In this document: positions 20,210-34,000 of the stretch, piece by piece | How the letters are laid out: each line of letters opens with the position of its first letter | Position numbering within the stretch: position 1 is the first letter of the stretch | Assembly: GCF_947623445.1 (NCBI RefSeq) | Contig: NC_135248.1 | Location: forward strand, 12,719,820-12,783,819 | Length of the DNA stretch: 64,000 nucleotides | Direction: 5' to 3' | Origin: Clavelina lepadiformis | Taxonomy: Eukaryota; Chordata; Ascidiacea; Aplousobranchia; Clavelinidae | Position numbers and translations under genes: made by a program | Notes under the pieces: model-generated | Database searches by the model: none | What the model saw: the letters and a program-made list of their open reading frames with translations, nothing else | What the model was told of the DNA's origin: nothing

Positions 20210-20812
20210 TTTTATTGAGTTTTATTAACTTTATCCGATCCTACACGTGCAATGAAATATTAAATTCCTGATCTTAAATGATCAAATATTTTTCCAAATC
20301 CCTCCTGAATAAAACCGCTTATGGATGGTGCTGCAATTAAACACACTCACAAACTTCAAAGTCACACCAAGCGTTTCTAAAACGACCTTATATAAGCAAT
20401 CCCCCATTAATAATAATTGACTACCATAACTGAATTCGCTGTTCACTTGAAGAACGTCGATCGACGCCGTTTTTATCAAGTCATTATTTGCTCTTATAAC
20501 CGTTACAGGATTCATTCATCGCTTCAAGTGATCAATGTCTTTTCAACATCTCTTTTACTGTCGTCTCGATTATGCCCTCTTGTGACTTTCTATTCTACAT
20601 CACATTGTCAAACGGTGTCAGTAGAGAGCAGATCAATACCATTTTAAAGAATTCAATAAACTTGAGTTTCTCAAGAGAATGAAAGACACGGAGTGGTTTT
20701 GTGATTCCTGCGCGTTTGACGTCACGCGTTTCTTGCGTGCATTCTTGTCTTGCCTCTATTTATTGAAACAGAAAAACATTTGCGCGACACTTGTGTGTGG
20801 TTGGGCACAAGA

Positions 20813-21320
20813 TCAATGCTTTAGCAGTGGATCCACTGATTTTCGAAAATCGTATCTACGAAAATAATTTTTTGGTTGTCATTGGAACCAAGAAAGGAAA
20901 ACGTACCGTTAAAAAGTGTTTTTGACGAAAATTTTCCCAAAATCTCAAAATAACTTTACAGGAAAACTAGTCTTGAACTATTTCGCTCAGATCATTTTCT
21001 GTGTTCTCCTTGAAAATTAGGTATAAATTTTGCTGCTGTAATTTTCTGCTTACTTGATTTTCGTCTGAAAAGTCACGCAGTTATAGTTGTTTCTTTCTGT
21101 TTAAAACTGCGTCATTTACATTCCCTATTTGCACAAGAACACAAAACATTGCATTGGCTTAAATTTCAGCTGCATCAGCTGCATCGGCCTGGACTGAAAT
21201 ATACCAAGTCAATTTATTTTTATTTTTCAAGTCACTTGATCTACACATAACAAACAGACTCATCAAGATAGTAATATGAGTAATATGGGATTACATAAAG
21301 CGCATAGATAACTGGTTTCC
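20813..21320. other. Intergenic between GST copies
   Basis: AT-rich unique sequence beyond the palindrome. It includes a direct gctgcatcagctgcatcg repeat at about 21170. No gene is supported. Confidence 0.45.
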
Positions 21321-21998
21321 TTAAGATTCCTTTTTAAATCCCCAGTTTGCAATATGAACTATTATCGGGTATTCCTTGAACCTCTCAGAGCGACGATATG
21401 CTGCTATCTTGTCGAGTGCAAAGAACCTTTCCTTGTAATTCTTCACATTCGGATATTTATCCAAGCAACTGGATTTAAGTTCAATCATTTCGTCGAGTCT
21501 TTCGCAGATCTCGAAATCAACGTAGGTGAGAGCGGCACCGGACATCCAATCTTTGTCTGAGAGAAACTTCTCCAGGCTTTCAAGATGCTTGGGCAAAACC
21601 TCCTTTTCGAAATTCTTTCTTGCATCTTGGTAGTCCTTGCCGAATAAGACCTGCTTGAAACCCAAGAGTAAATCCCTAATTGTTTCTTGTGCCATATCGC
21701 ATCTCCTCATCTCTTCATCAGTTTTCGGAAGAAGTTTTCCGTATTTTCTGGAGAGGTATTTCATAATCGCCCACTGTTGCGTCATCTTGACGTCACCGTC
21801 GATGATGTAAGGTAAATTTGGAAAGTCCAATCCGAGCTTAAATTTGACGTCAAGCCAATCACTTCTGTTCACGTTTGGGGGTTCCCCTGTCATTTCATAT
21901 CTTTTGTCCTCGTAATCAACCCCACAAAATTCCAACATTAAACGAATGGATTCACCCCTAGCCCGAATACCCCAATAGCCAAGAATTATTTTAGACAT
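21321..21998 (-). CDS. Mu-class glutathione S-transferase, diverged copy
   Basis: A single-exon, 225-residue GST starting MSKIILGYWGIRARGESIRL and ending ANWGFKKES. It is clearly in the same clade as the palindromic copies but more diverged in the C-terminal domain (LLLGFKQVLFGKDYQDARKN), which shapes the hydrophobic substrate site, so a different substrate range is likely. The catalytic Tyr and following Trp are kept, as are RSDW, LPYIIDGDVKMTQQ and the KIAAYRRSERF helix. It lies outside the palindrome and has no copy of the conserved TATA block. The C-terminal third is much closer to the other copies than the middle, which hints at gene conversion. Confidence 0.94.
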   Translation of the reverse strand: MSKIILGYWGIRARGESIRLMLEFCGVDYEDKRYEMTGEPPNVNRSDWLDVKFKLGLDFPNLPYIIDGDVKMTQQWAIMKYLSRKYGKLLPKTDEEMRRCDMAQETIRDLLLGFKQVLFGKDYQDARKNFEKEVLPKHLESLEKFLSDKDWMSGAALTYVDFEICERLDEMIELKSSCLDKYPNVKNYKERFFALDKIAAYRRSERFKEYPIIVHIANWGFKKES

Positions 21999-24965
21999 TT
22001 TTGTTATACGTTTTCAGGCCAGTCAACATGCACCTGTCAATACATATCAAATATAATCACAAATGATCGCAAACATACAAACTTGAAACAACTGCTTGAT
22101 ACATCTCCAAGTGTTATTTAAGAAGCGTTTGCTGCCACAACGCTTATAACTCCGCTCCATTCCATCACAAGGGAATTGATGAACGTGCTAGCACATTGCG
22201 CATGCTGATTTTGAAATGCAAGAGATAGTTGCCGTCATAAATCGCACCTAACTTTGCAAACGCGCCGTTTTACTCTACCAGCAGACTTGGCGTCGTGTTA
22301 CTCGTTTGGGAGCAGGAACTAGTAATGTGCATTCAAGCGAGACGTTACGTCAGAACTATTCAATACCCACATCAATATTGCATGGTGGGACAACGCACAA
22401 TCTGCTTATCTATTTAAAGCGGTAACGGAGATATTTCCTACTCATTGACATGAACGATTGTCTTTCGCCTGAAGCTGATACACTGAACTGTTCAGGCTGT
22501 TGTACTGAGAGCATACTTTATGGCGTGTTTGCTCAGATATTCTTACTCTGAGAAAGTTAAACAATTCTTACAAACCATAACATGTCGGTTACTGAAGAAA
22601 ATAAGGGCCTTTCTGGATGATATTAATCGTAAAGTGAGTTAATTATTAATCTCGAGCTCTGTGTTTTCGTTTGTACAAAGCACACAACCTATTTTCGATT
22701 GATGTACCGCATCCCATCCATAAGCATTTCCAAATCGACATTAGGCTATTGCCACAGTTCAACAGACCAAGCCATATGGCCAATCAATAAGCATTAAATC
22801 GTTTGTTTCTTGACTTTCAAAGTATCTTTCGTTTGTACAATAAAAAGTGATTTAAACATCATATAATATATGTACAATGAAGATACACAAGCTCCAAGCC
22901 ATCGAGAAAAAGCAAGTATTACGACTATCCTCTTTGGTTGATGTTTGTGTGATTTTGTCACGCTTTTGCCAATTAACCACACAGAGAGTTAACGAGTATT
23001 TTTAAGTTCGTAATAGGCAAAATGCTAATTTACAACGATACGTTGTAAAACATCGCACAAAACTTTGGCCCATTCTTTTAAATGAAGATTTTCTTGCAAA
23101 GCTGTAACCCATGTTAGCTTGACTGAAATTCAAGACTTCTGTCTATAATACGAATTCGCACTTAAAAGCGAAAAACATGTAGAACGTAATCAACCGCTAT
23201 GTCTTACTTGTCATTAAGACATAACCTATCTCGGTTTCTTCAGGGCGGCTTTGTATATGACGCCCGCTAAATCGCAACCACACGGAAGAACACCGCATGT
23301 AGAATGGACTTGTATTTAGGTCCTCGTGCATCACCTTGTGATCATTTTTCGTGTTTAGTATTACCGGCCTGTGTCAGTACATAGCAAACACGGTAAGCTT
23401 TTAACCATGCGTCCTTGTTTGAAACTATTAACTATTTTAACAAACTACTGCAAAAATACCAAACACTGCAAACAGAATATCTTGTAAATAATTTTATACC
23501 AATTAATTAATATACCAATTTTTTTAAATAAACTTGCCCAAAAATGTCTAAACAAAGTTTAACCCAAACAAAAGAAGTCGATCAATGCAATAAAGCAATT
23601 ACTGTTAATTACTAATCAAAAATCCTGACTAGCAAGAAAAGAGTTGTCAAAAGAGGAAATGTAGTTTTAATTAGTTTGCCGATAGAAGACAAACTTGACA
23701 AAATGACTGCACGATGTTATTGTGGCGTGTGTAGTCAAGGCGGCGCCAAACTTGTTACAGGAGACCATTGTCAAAGACTTGCCACAGCGCACAAACAAAA
23801 TAAACGAAGGGACAGGATTTCAAAGACAAGTGCACCAAGTTATGCCGCCGACGGAAGCTAAGTTTGTCGGAAGGGATTAACAAAAGGCAGGATTGTTCTG
23901 CAGTAAATGGGAATCGGATTGGGAACGTTCCTACAACAAAGTATCCAACACTTCCTTTCGTCAAGTGCTTTAAAAACAAAGACGAAAAGTAAAATGTAAA
24001 TTTTTCCGTGAAAATGCATAAATTAACTTACAGACTTAGGAAGCCTAACACCGCAAAATGTACATCAGCTTGAGGTTATAAGTTTAGCAAAAGCTGTAAT
24101 ATCGCGACTCATCGCATCTGTTATTGAAGAAATATCTCTTCTGAATTTTAAATTCGTTTCCTCGCTTGTCATTTTACCACAAGGGCAAATGAAGCTAAAT
24201 TCCGTTCGTCGGCAGCAAAGACAATAATCATGGGAAACCTGTCACAAGAAAACATTATTTAAGTGGTTTTAATAGCGAACGACGTCACCCGTTTTCCTAT
24301 GACTTTGTTTACGTCACTCGAGGTGAGGCCCAATACGCCATCGAGCTTTTTTCAGCTCTCGAGAACTCGGCTAAAGTCGCGAAATCGCTTTTCGCTTTTT
24401 CACATAAAAAGTGCACCGAGTGGAACGCATCGCGCGTGTCTCTAAAATCTTACGTCGTTTATTTCCCAATGAGATGGAATATTCTCGGTATGATGATAGA
24501 AGATGCTTTGAGTGCTACGAAATGCTTAAAATTGCACAGAGTAAGAATCAGTACTAAATTGTTAGTAGTACGGCCAAAGTGTAGCGTATGATAAAAGTTA
24601 AAGTTTCCATTGAAAGAATTTTTATTTATGAGCGTGTAGTAGTGCCTAGGATAGTTTACCACAGATCCCCAGAGGTTTAAAATTTTAAAGTCAACAACGT
24701 ATTTTTGTCTCCTTTGTACTAACGTTTTTATCTTTTTATTTTTTTAATGCAAGGTTTTAATTATACAATATACAAGTCCAGACGTGTATAAAAAAATTTC
24801 AGGAAAGTTTTCGCAGTCTTACAGCTTTTAAAAGTTTATATCGCAACTAAAAATTGTGATTTTTTGGACTTTTTGATCAGTGATCAGCTACTTGGTAATC
24901 TTTGTAGTCAAGTGTAGCTTGTCGTTTGGAGAAAGTTTGTAAATTTGGATCGTCGCCCCTATAAT
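21999..24965. other. Intergenic between GST cluster and Pax gene
   Basis: No gene is supported. A TATA-like TATAAAAAAA near 24788 is about 180 bp upstream of the proposed first Pax exon and could be its core promoter. CRE-like half-sites (gacgtcac) occur near 24290-24315. Short frames on either strand carry no motif. Confidence 0.4.
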
Positions 24966-25068
24966 ATGAATTGGGGTCCGGCCATGACTGTTGGACCGAG
25001 CCCGATGGGGCATCATTTTGCCACCGGAGGGTCCCCGAACCCGATGAACTTGACCCCGACAAGATCAG
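24966..25068 (+). other. Candidate first coding exon of Pax2/5/8
   Basis: The ATG at 24966 follows an in-frame TAA (24939) and opens [20 protein letters not shown], ending ..NLTPTRS plus one base at a strong donor (TCAG|gtaaga). Phase 1 fits the acceptor at 31584, so the joint reads TRS-GHGGINQ. The GC-rich, Pro/Gly/Met-rich reading stands out from AT-rich flanks. A TATA-like sequence lies about 180 bp upstream. The competitor is an ATG at 30896 (MATSADLQ) that also reaches phase 1 but only through a weak donor (CAAG|gtctta). Confidence 0.45.
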
Positions 25069-28000
25069 GTAAGATTTTTTAAAAATATTTCAGGTTAGGA
25101 TTTTGAGTTATTTAACGCTAATTATATCCAGTTGAATTCATAATGAAATATTTGAAGCAAATTGTAACTGTATTTGAAGTTCTTGATTCTAATTATTTGT
25201 GTCAAGTGAGTTAGGTGTGTGTGTTTTGTACAGAATCTATTAATACTAAGATACTAAGTATACAACTAAGGTAATGTAAATGCTGCTGTAAATACCAGCA
25301 AGCTGATTTATTTCGGACTGAATGAAATAACTGGAATAACTAAGTTTTGTTGCTTAAAAGTATACCGACGCAAACCAGGTTTCAAAGAGAAGGTTTCAAA
25401 AAGCGTCGAAATGCAATTCCCTTTGACTAAAACATCAGTAATTGCCTTTTATCAGGTCGCGGCAGAAATAATCGTTTCCCCCCGATCACTCCGCAGGGAG
25501 CTATCAGGCGAAGGTCGCCAACTTTGAAAAAACATCGACCCCGGTCGCCATTTTCTGACATCACCGGTAACTTCCTAAAGAAGTTACGGCAGGAAACTTG
25601 CAAGCGCCCTGCTGGTTTCATAACTTTAATATAACACTCAGTAATCGTCACATTTATATAGCGTTAAGACTAATTTGAAGAAGATTTAGGCAAATTCATA
25701 AAGAAATATTTACAACCTCAGATAGATCTGCTGCCAGATTTAATGAAATTCTACACTTGGCTTGAACCGGAGCTAAATTAAACTTTTAAACAGACAAATC
25801 TCCAACCGCTGTTGTTCCTCACACCGTCAAGTCAGTATTTTGGTTTAAGGGTTGATGCCCAAACCAATTTTCGTATGTCAGTTTGTTAATTGGCTGTCCA
25901 TCAAGGCATTGAAATCTTATACCCAAGGGACGACGTTTGCAATTTGACGGTTTGAGATGTCGATGGCTGATGTCTGTCCAAGGAATTGCCATTGAGTGAG
26001 TTTTAGTCGCTCTTTCATTGACGTTCGGACGTTTTAAAAAGTCAACATTTCTGATTCATGCATGTCCTGCATTTTATGATTAGTTTATGATGTTTATGGT
26101 GTTCTTTGTGGTCACCGGTATAACTCTCAACATTGTATTTCGCATAATTCAACAAAAACTTTTTATACACAGGCTCAGCACATAAGCCGTTTTCGTCTAT
26201 TCAAATAGATAATGTGCGTACGAAATGTCTTGTATTAATAAAACAGAGCATGTATGACTTTAAGTATCATTACAATACACCGCACCCGTACTTAGGTGAA
26301 ATACTCTCCTTTGTTATGGTCTAAGCCACTGCGTTCATAATCGCTTGTAGTTCATATTAGCGCTCGTCCTGAGTCCGCTGTGTCACCAACGGGTATTTTC
26401 TAACACATGATTGTCGGTTTTTATCCTTGTTTCGTTGCATATTGACAAATGGAAATTGAATTAAAGTAGTAGCCTTTTGGCATCCAGCACGGAATAGACT
26501 CCTGCTAGGATGACCACACGCTGGGGCTCAATTCCTTTTTGTAAGTCGGCAACATTATGTAGTTGTGATTAATAACGGGCAAAAACGTTGTCTTGTTTTA
26601 AATTTATACTGACTTTGGAATGTCATTGCCGCAGAGCGTACGTTCTTGTAACTTAAACAGAGGAAATCTCTTTGCGGCGCTGATGAAGGGTTTTGTGATG
26701 GGTTTTGTTTAAAGGTGTTTGATTTTCAAGATTACATCGCTTTCATTTCGACGTCACGTACGTATCACATGACGTCATTACGGCAATAAACCTGTGAAGT
26801 GGGAGGTTGTTTTTTGCAGCGCACATCAAGACGATATGCAGGAAGACGTGATTGCTTTTCCCTCGTAATTACGCCGAAGATTGTGCGTTAGGTTTTGTTT
26901 CTTAGTTGTAACACAAAATACGTTTCACCTCGATTATGAAGACGAAACATTTTCGTTGTTGTCCGTTTATTTGAACTCTCTAACGCGTTCAGCTGTCACC
27001 ACCAGATCCCGTAGCGAAATTTTGTCGAAAATGCGTGACTACAATTTCAAATTATTTGGTGCAAAAGTATCAGTAACAACTTTCTTCGTCTTACCAACAT
27101 CAAAGCTACTTTCGAGTATGTTTGTCGTAAAAACAAAGCGCATAGAAAGGACGGATATATGGTAGGAAATACAATCTCGAGGTTGAAAAGAAGAAGAAAA
27201 TGTGCTGTTGCCAAACCATCCATTTATGAGAATTTTATAACGTCGTTAAGACATGTTATGGATCACATTCCGTTCATCGCTCCACCGCGTGTTCTGTGGA
27301 CATCTGCTAGTGGACATGCAAATTGCCAACAGCACCCATGCACTTCTGCTAGTACACAACAGTGAGTTGACGGTTCGATTAAAACCTGAGGTGTATGGCA
27401 CTGCATATCGGTTGAATGTCTTGTTATGTACAAGAGCCAGCAACGTATAATAACGAGATCAACGGGACTAATTAGAATGGTCCTTGGACATATTTGCTCT
27501 TCCTTGGTATAAACAAAGACATTTCAAACGTCAAGTGTCGTTTTGAAAGTGTAACAAAAGCGCTTTCAGAAATGGAAAAGATAACGTCGTTTATTCACTT
27601 TGCCACATACGAGCAGCGCTGGAGTAGGCTTGATGGTAAAAGGGCGATTTTCTACATTCACATTTGACCTGTGCCCGGCTCATCATTTTCTACAATTCGT
27701 TAAATGTTGTCGAAATCTGCTCTGTTTCCAGTGCTTTCAGTACCATGCATTCCTTTATTGTATAGCAGTCGGAGTCATACGCTAGCGATGCGTTCCTTCG
27801 GTTCAAATTCTAATCTTTATAAGGATCAGTTATCGTTACACGATCATTATTATCAATTAAAAGTAACATGGAATTAACCTCGCTTATTACAAATAGGTTT
27901 ATATCAATAGGTTAAACCAATCGGGCCGCGATTGCGTGAAGCAAAGATTACTTCAACCGAAAGTGATAAATAACCCTGGCTGAGGCGCTCAGGCTTTGGT

Positions 28001-31000
28001 GTGGGTAAAACTACAAATCCAAAGCAATCTGGATTGACTTGATGTAATTGCTTCACATTGGAACCGATGTTACGACATACCTATGTGAATGTTTTGAGTT
28101 GTTCTGAACTTGTATCAGTTGGTTCCGCTGAGAATTGGAATATTTTCATTAAAACTTGTTCATGGACATTATCTTGCGGCAAGAAATTTCTCCGAAAGTT
28201 GATATTTCAAAAAGCAATGTGTCTGTGTGCGCAAACTAATGCCATTTATAAGCGCGGGTGTATTGCGGCATTTAAGTTATCTATGACGTCATTCTTCCTT
28301 TTTTTGGTAGTGAAAGTATTGGGTTTTTATTTTGGTGTTATATTCATTTCCGCTCTTAAAATTATTACATCCTGTTTCCAGATTAATCACATTTCCTCCA
28401 ATTAAGATGCCAATTCGTGGCCGGCTGTTGTCATAGTTTGCTTTGCTTAATTCAGTTTCGAGCAATTTTATAGCACCATCAACTTGCGTGTGTGTTATTA
28501 CTGCTGATCACCAAAAACCTCTTATGTAGATAGGAAAATTCTCGGATGAAATTTAGGCTCTCGAACAACGTAGCTTTACTTTCAATTGCCCATCAAGACC
28601 CCGCAATTTACAGCCGTTCGTTTTCTTTACGCGCTTTCAGCGAGAGACAAAACTCAGCTGTAAGGTTCGTACGCTTTCTGTGTCGCCCTCATTTGCTATT
28701 CCTTCTCCCGCGCAGGTGGCGCAAATACTCGACGCTCCACGTCTTATACCAACTTGTTTTGACAATGAGCGGTTAAAGAGTTGGTCTTCGCGATGAAAGT
28801 TGGATTCGAAATAATGTGTTGTTTTATTGGAGGTTTAATTCGTTTGCTAAAGTTGGTGTGATAGAAGAGATTCTGTGCTATTTTTCTTAGAATTTAAGGT
28901 AAAATTGACAATTATCAACCAATTTTTTCTACCCCAAAGCAATTCTTTCAAAGTAACATTTCACAAAATTGTAAAATGTAGTTATATAACATAACCACAC
29001 TAAACCTATATGATAAGCACGTTTATAATGAAATGACTCATAGGTAATAATAGGAAAACAATAACGAGCGAGAAATTTTAATTCTTTCTCAAACGAAGAC
29101 AACTTTGCTGTTATAAAAACTATTCAGTGGAACACTTCTCAACGATAATTCATTCTCATCAATTTGACGGTGGATGGATGATGGGTGAAAGTTGGATGTT
29201 CTTGTTACTTTAAACTTCCACAGCTTACACAGGGCTCTGTTTTCATACAGCATGTAAGCTCTTGCGTGTTCTCTCCGAAGTGAGTCTTTGTCATTATGCG
29301 AGTGACGCTGATTTTAATTGAACATTTCTCACTATATTAGTGGTTGTTAATGTTTTAGGTTTATTCTGACACAAATGTCATCTGGTTTTACACTTGTCAA
29401 AAAACCTTTTTCGTTTAATTCGTATCGAAGCTTAGCTTTAACCATAAAAGACAACTCAGGTTTTTCTAGAAATATTGAAAACATTTTGAAGAAAATACGA
29501 CCGTCATTCCAATGCATTGCTTAAACAAACACACACTAAACATGGAGCGGTCTTCTGCCGGTCAACTGACCAATCGCGCTCAATAATCGTGAAGAATGAA
29601 GTGGTTTTGCCAATCACTCGGAAGCACTCAGTGTTACCTTCCAACCAGATATGAAACCTCTCTAAGTTACTGAAAACTTTGTCAAAATATAAGTATTCGG
29701 AGATTCTGTACAGGACAGGAAGTATTCCTTTGAGCAAAATAACAATCCAGGTAAAGGCAATTATTTCCTCGTCTCCACAGTTCTTGATTTATAACGGAAA
29801 TACTACATATTTCTTGTTATGTACAGTAAAATGTCGTGTTTCGCCGTATTTTAGATTTCGTACTTCTGCCAGTGTTCAGCAGAAGGGAACGACGTCGTCA
29901 TGAAATAAAAGACTTTCCATAATGCAACGGTCTGATTAAGTCAAATTGCGTCCACTAATTTGATTGGTCTATGCAGACCAATCGCAGGGAAGCTACAAAA
30001 TTTTTGCCTCATGCATTTCAACACGGGGTAAAGCGGAGTTGACTTAGATCTAAAGAACTGCGTGGCTGCTGGCACCAGGCACCGGCAAGCTCTGGCCTGC
30101 TTGTAACCTATCTAACTCGTTACAAAAACTTTCACACTTTTGTAGGTGTTTAAGCACCTTGACGGTTTACTATGGCACCAAAAATATGTGTAAAGTCCGT
30201 GTAAAAGTTCTATCCGGCGCACGTTCTGCGGCTTGGTATAGTTTATCGTAGATGTACAGTTGACTGACTGCTTATTCAAGAAGGGTGACCGTCTGAATCG
30301 GGTTGGAAAGTATGGCCAATAGTAACAGGGTTGCCGAATCAATGGCGTGTTTGATTGGTAAAGAAAAGCACCGCATTATAATCGTATTATTCCATTCAAA
30401 TCCACCGCCTTTCAACACCCCCCGTTGACCTGGACGCGAACCCGTCAGCGACCACTTTGTCGCTAGCAGTCGCGTCAGCCTGATTGATTGAGATTTGTTT
30501 CAAATTATTGACACTTGGCACAATCTATTTTCTTTGGAAGTAAGCCCGCACATAAGAGAACAAGCGATAAAGAGTATTATTAATAAGGTGCTAAACGAAC
30601 CGGCAAAAACTTTGGGCAACCATGTGAAACGGAAGGCGAGAAAGCGTGTAGCGGAAAAGGACAAAATGAATGAATGAATGATGGCTAATGCTTTCTTATG
30701 CTTTCAACCGGTACCCTGCTTTAGTTAAATCTTTTTTGCCACAAGCACATCCTAAGCCTCCAGCGGTGTATCGTTTGTTTTTGAAGCTAGTTTTTTCTGT
30801 TTGGGCAAATTAAATTGGGCGGAGCAAGGAACACGCGAGGATTTTACGGCTTGTCAGTTCCTGGACGGCGTGGGAGAATCCTACTGACTGCTGTTATGGC
30901 GACATCCGCCGATTTACAAGGTCTTAAACTTAAAGAAGTATTTCCGGGGAGAAAAATCAACGTTATGAATTATTACGACATTGTTGATACGTAAGATGAG

Positions 31001-34000
31001 AATATGCAGAGTCGTCTCTTAAAATATTATTGAGCTGAATTTCGTTAAATTTCATATAATATTTTTAACTTCATTTGTTGGACCTATCAAACGTTAGTTT
31101 CCGTACATATAGAGTTGTCTGTTGTCTAAAGGTGAATGACTCGATCGTATCATATTTAAATGTTGTCTAAGTTACCGCTATTTTGTGATGTCTCCGTTTT
31201 GTTACTATAAAAAGACTATTTACACCATTGTTAGCTACATTTTCAGTTTTAAGCGGAAATCTATCCATTTTAAAGTGTCACACATATCGCCTTTATCTTT
31301 AATAATTTCGTATTGATTTTCTCTTTTCAAAATTTTCAAGAAAATCAAAATTCACATTCATCGTCTTTAAATTCTAGACTCAGTGTCGGCAGCATAGCAG
31401 TGACTGAGGGGTATTAACCGTTCCGCTGCTATTTATACTCATTGAGGGTTCTAACCCTGTCATGTAGTAGTTAGGGCTTAAATCAATTACAATTACATAT
31501 ACCCAGGGTTGTACGTCGGACAGGTGCAGATTAGGCAATATGTGCCGTGTAATAATTAACGATTTTGTTTTCGTATTTCATAGGCCACGGAGGTATTAAT
31601 CAGCTGGGAGGTGTTTACGTCAACGGGCGTCCACTTCCAGATAGGATTCGTCAGCAGATTGTCGACCAGGCTCATCACGGAGTGCGCCCTTGCGACATCG
31701 CGCGGCAGCTTCGCGTCTCTCACGGATGCGTGAGCAAGATCCTGGCCAGGTTAGTGGTTCCAAATATCGAAATAGCGACGGAGTTTTAAGCTCGCAACAT
31801 AAAACGTTTTTGTACTGATTTAAACGGATTTCCAAAATAGACAATTTATTTTAGTCTGGCGTTAAATTAACCGTAAACTTCAAAGCATGTCATTCACTGT
31901 TTGAACTTTCAACTGATCCGATAAATAGCAGTTTTAAAAAAAGAGCTGCTTCGTCATGTACACAAAATATTTGAACTAAAACTTGCGAATTTACGCCGTT
32001 TACACTAAAAATCATTTACCAAGCTTTCTCAAAAAGGTGAAATGAAATCACCTTTTGCAAAATACAGTATTTAGGAAGAGTCTATATATATTGATTAATG
32101 AGTGTACTTTGACATTTAGTATTGTACAGTATCGAAGTGATTATCGCTTAGTTTTAAGGGTTACCTTGCTTCAGACCTAGTTCTAAACTTTTTGTTTCGG
32201 TTTTTATGCCACAAAATCGTAGAAAAGCAAGACAATTCCCACATTTGTACCACAACTGTTAAATAAATAATATCTAATAAAACTTGAGGTCATATAAATA
32301 TGTTATTGTTTCGGCAGCTTAAACTGCTTATCATTAATCATTCGCGATATTTACAAAATTTATAGATTACAGGCTCGGTCGGCATAAGGGACCGGCTCAA
32401 AATTATATTTCTTACCCAGGTATTACGAAACTGGCAGCATAAGACCCGGAGTGATAGGGGGCAGCAAACCCAAAGTGGCTACCCCAAGGGTTGTGGAAAA
32501 AATCTGCGAATACAAGCGACAGAACCCGACCATGTTCGCCTGGGAGATAAGGGACAGGCTGCTGAACGAAACGATATGTGACCAAGACAATGTGCCAAGT
32601 GTTAGCTCCATTAACAGGTGAGTACACATACGTGTAAGCTCTTGTGGTGCAAGAGTTATGACCATGAAATTACTATTTGCTGCTGTTCAACACTCCGACC
32701 TATTGGGGAAAGTTAAAAGTAGTTTTCCAACATAAGCATCTCATAAAGACTGAAAATATTTCGCTTTCTGTCAAATAACAGACAATGTATCGCATAACAA
32801 AATGGGAGATTGTTAAAGTGCAAGATGCTTTGTAACATTTGAGACCCCAAATGGCACCCTCAGGTTCGGTTGTAAGATGTTTATTGCTATTGCACGTTGC
32901 ATGTGGAGAAATAAAGAAGACATTTATGAACGATTTATGACGAACTGGAAACCTAAATTGGGTAAAACGAGAAACATTAAGTAATAAACAGCCATTTTCC
33001 GTCAAGTCGTGAGAACACCATTAACTTAAACGTATTTTACCCCTTTATATTTTACATTTCAGGGTAAACTCATATCGTTAAAGGGGTAACATAGCAGACC
33101 ACCCAGAAAATTTTCCGCAGATTACAGTAGTTAAAACCAGTGGACGTTTTGCCTAAAGTCGAAATTGCTTTACAGGTCTATTTCAAACCGGTTCTGCTTA
33201 AATCCAAGCTGGTTAAAATCGACTTATCGTGAAATTTCCTGACTCGGAACAAAATGGCGTTAAAGCATAAAAATCTCTTGGTCGACAAAAACGGGAGAGA
33301 TTAGACAAAGACCCGCTTCTAAGCCTAACCCTTTGTATGACGTGTACGGGTTGCTTTGAAGACGTAATGGCGCGTTAGTCGACGTCATGATTAACATAAT
33401 GCGTTTTGTGATCGTTCTAAGAATAAAGGAAGGGAGAGATTTAGAGCTGAAATATTTTGAAATATAACCCAAATAAATGGAGGCCTTTGGTCATGTGATA
33501 GAATTATAGGCACAAGGGCACCAAGGTGTCATCATCAGCTTATACCTTGGATATATGTAGACATGAATTACGCTGATGTAAGTTGCGTCTTATGTTAGTC
33601 ACAATTGTTTGTACATGTTGGGGTATAGTGTTGGTCTGCTTCCTGCTTTGTGATTAGTTTTTACTTTACCCACGGTCTTTAGTGGAGATTATTATACCAA
33701 AATTTATTTTAACGTCTTTTTAGCAGCAATGAGATATTTTTTCTACTCCATTGTTTTCAGAATTGTGCGCAACAAAGCGGCGGAGAACGCCAAGCATCAT
33801 CACCATCAGTTAGCTCACGTCGTTGGCATGCCTCCCTCCCCCTCACTGGGTAAGTTTATTTTGCTTTCTTGGGGCAAATAAGCTCGAAGCTCGGAGCCAA
33901 ATTCCTTGAAAAATTTAATACGATGGAATGTCTACGCTAAGTGTACCCATGTCTACACCTAAAACACCTCGCACTCGAAGTGAAGAATTTGAAAATTCGA

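Larger units (their letters stand above)
18663..20812 (-). repeat. Right palindrome arm, GST unit C
   Basis: Reverse complement of unit A. It runs from cacaatttattattgcgtg (about 18668) through the companion ORF, GST gene and TATA region to gttgggcacaag (about 20812). It also aligns directly with unit B over the region they share. Confidence 0.85.

Noticed and set aside
28058-28405. 115-codon frame upstream of Pax
   Set aside because: No motif, no ATG in good context, composition like the surrounding intron, no flanking splice partners.
30896-30996. ATG at 30896 as first exon of Pax2/5/8 using the gtaag at about 30992
   Set aside because: The strong donor there leaves the wrong phase for the paired-domain exon. 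Only a weak internal donor (CAAG|gtctta) would fit, so the exon at 24966 is preferred.
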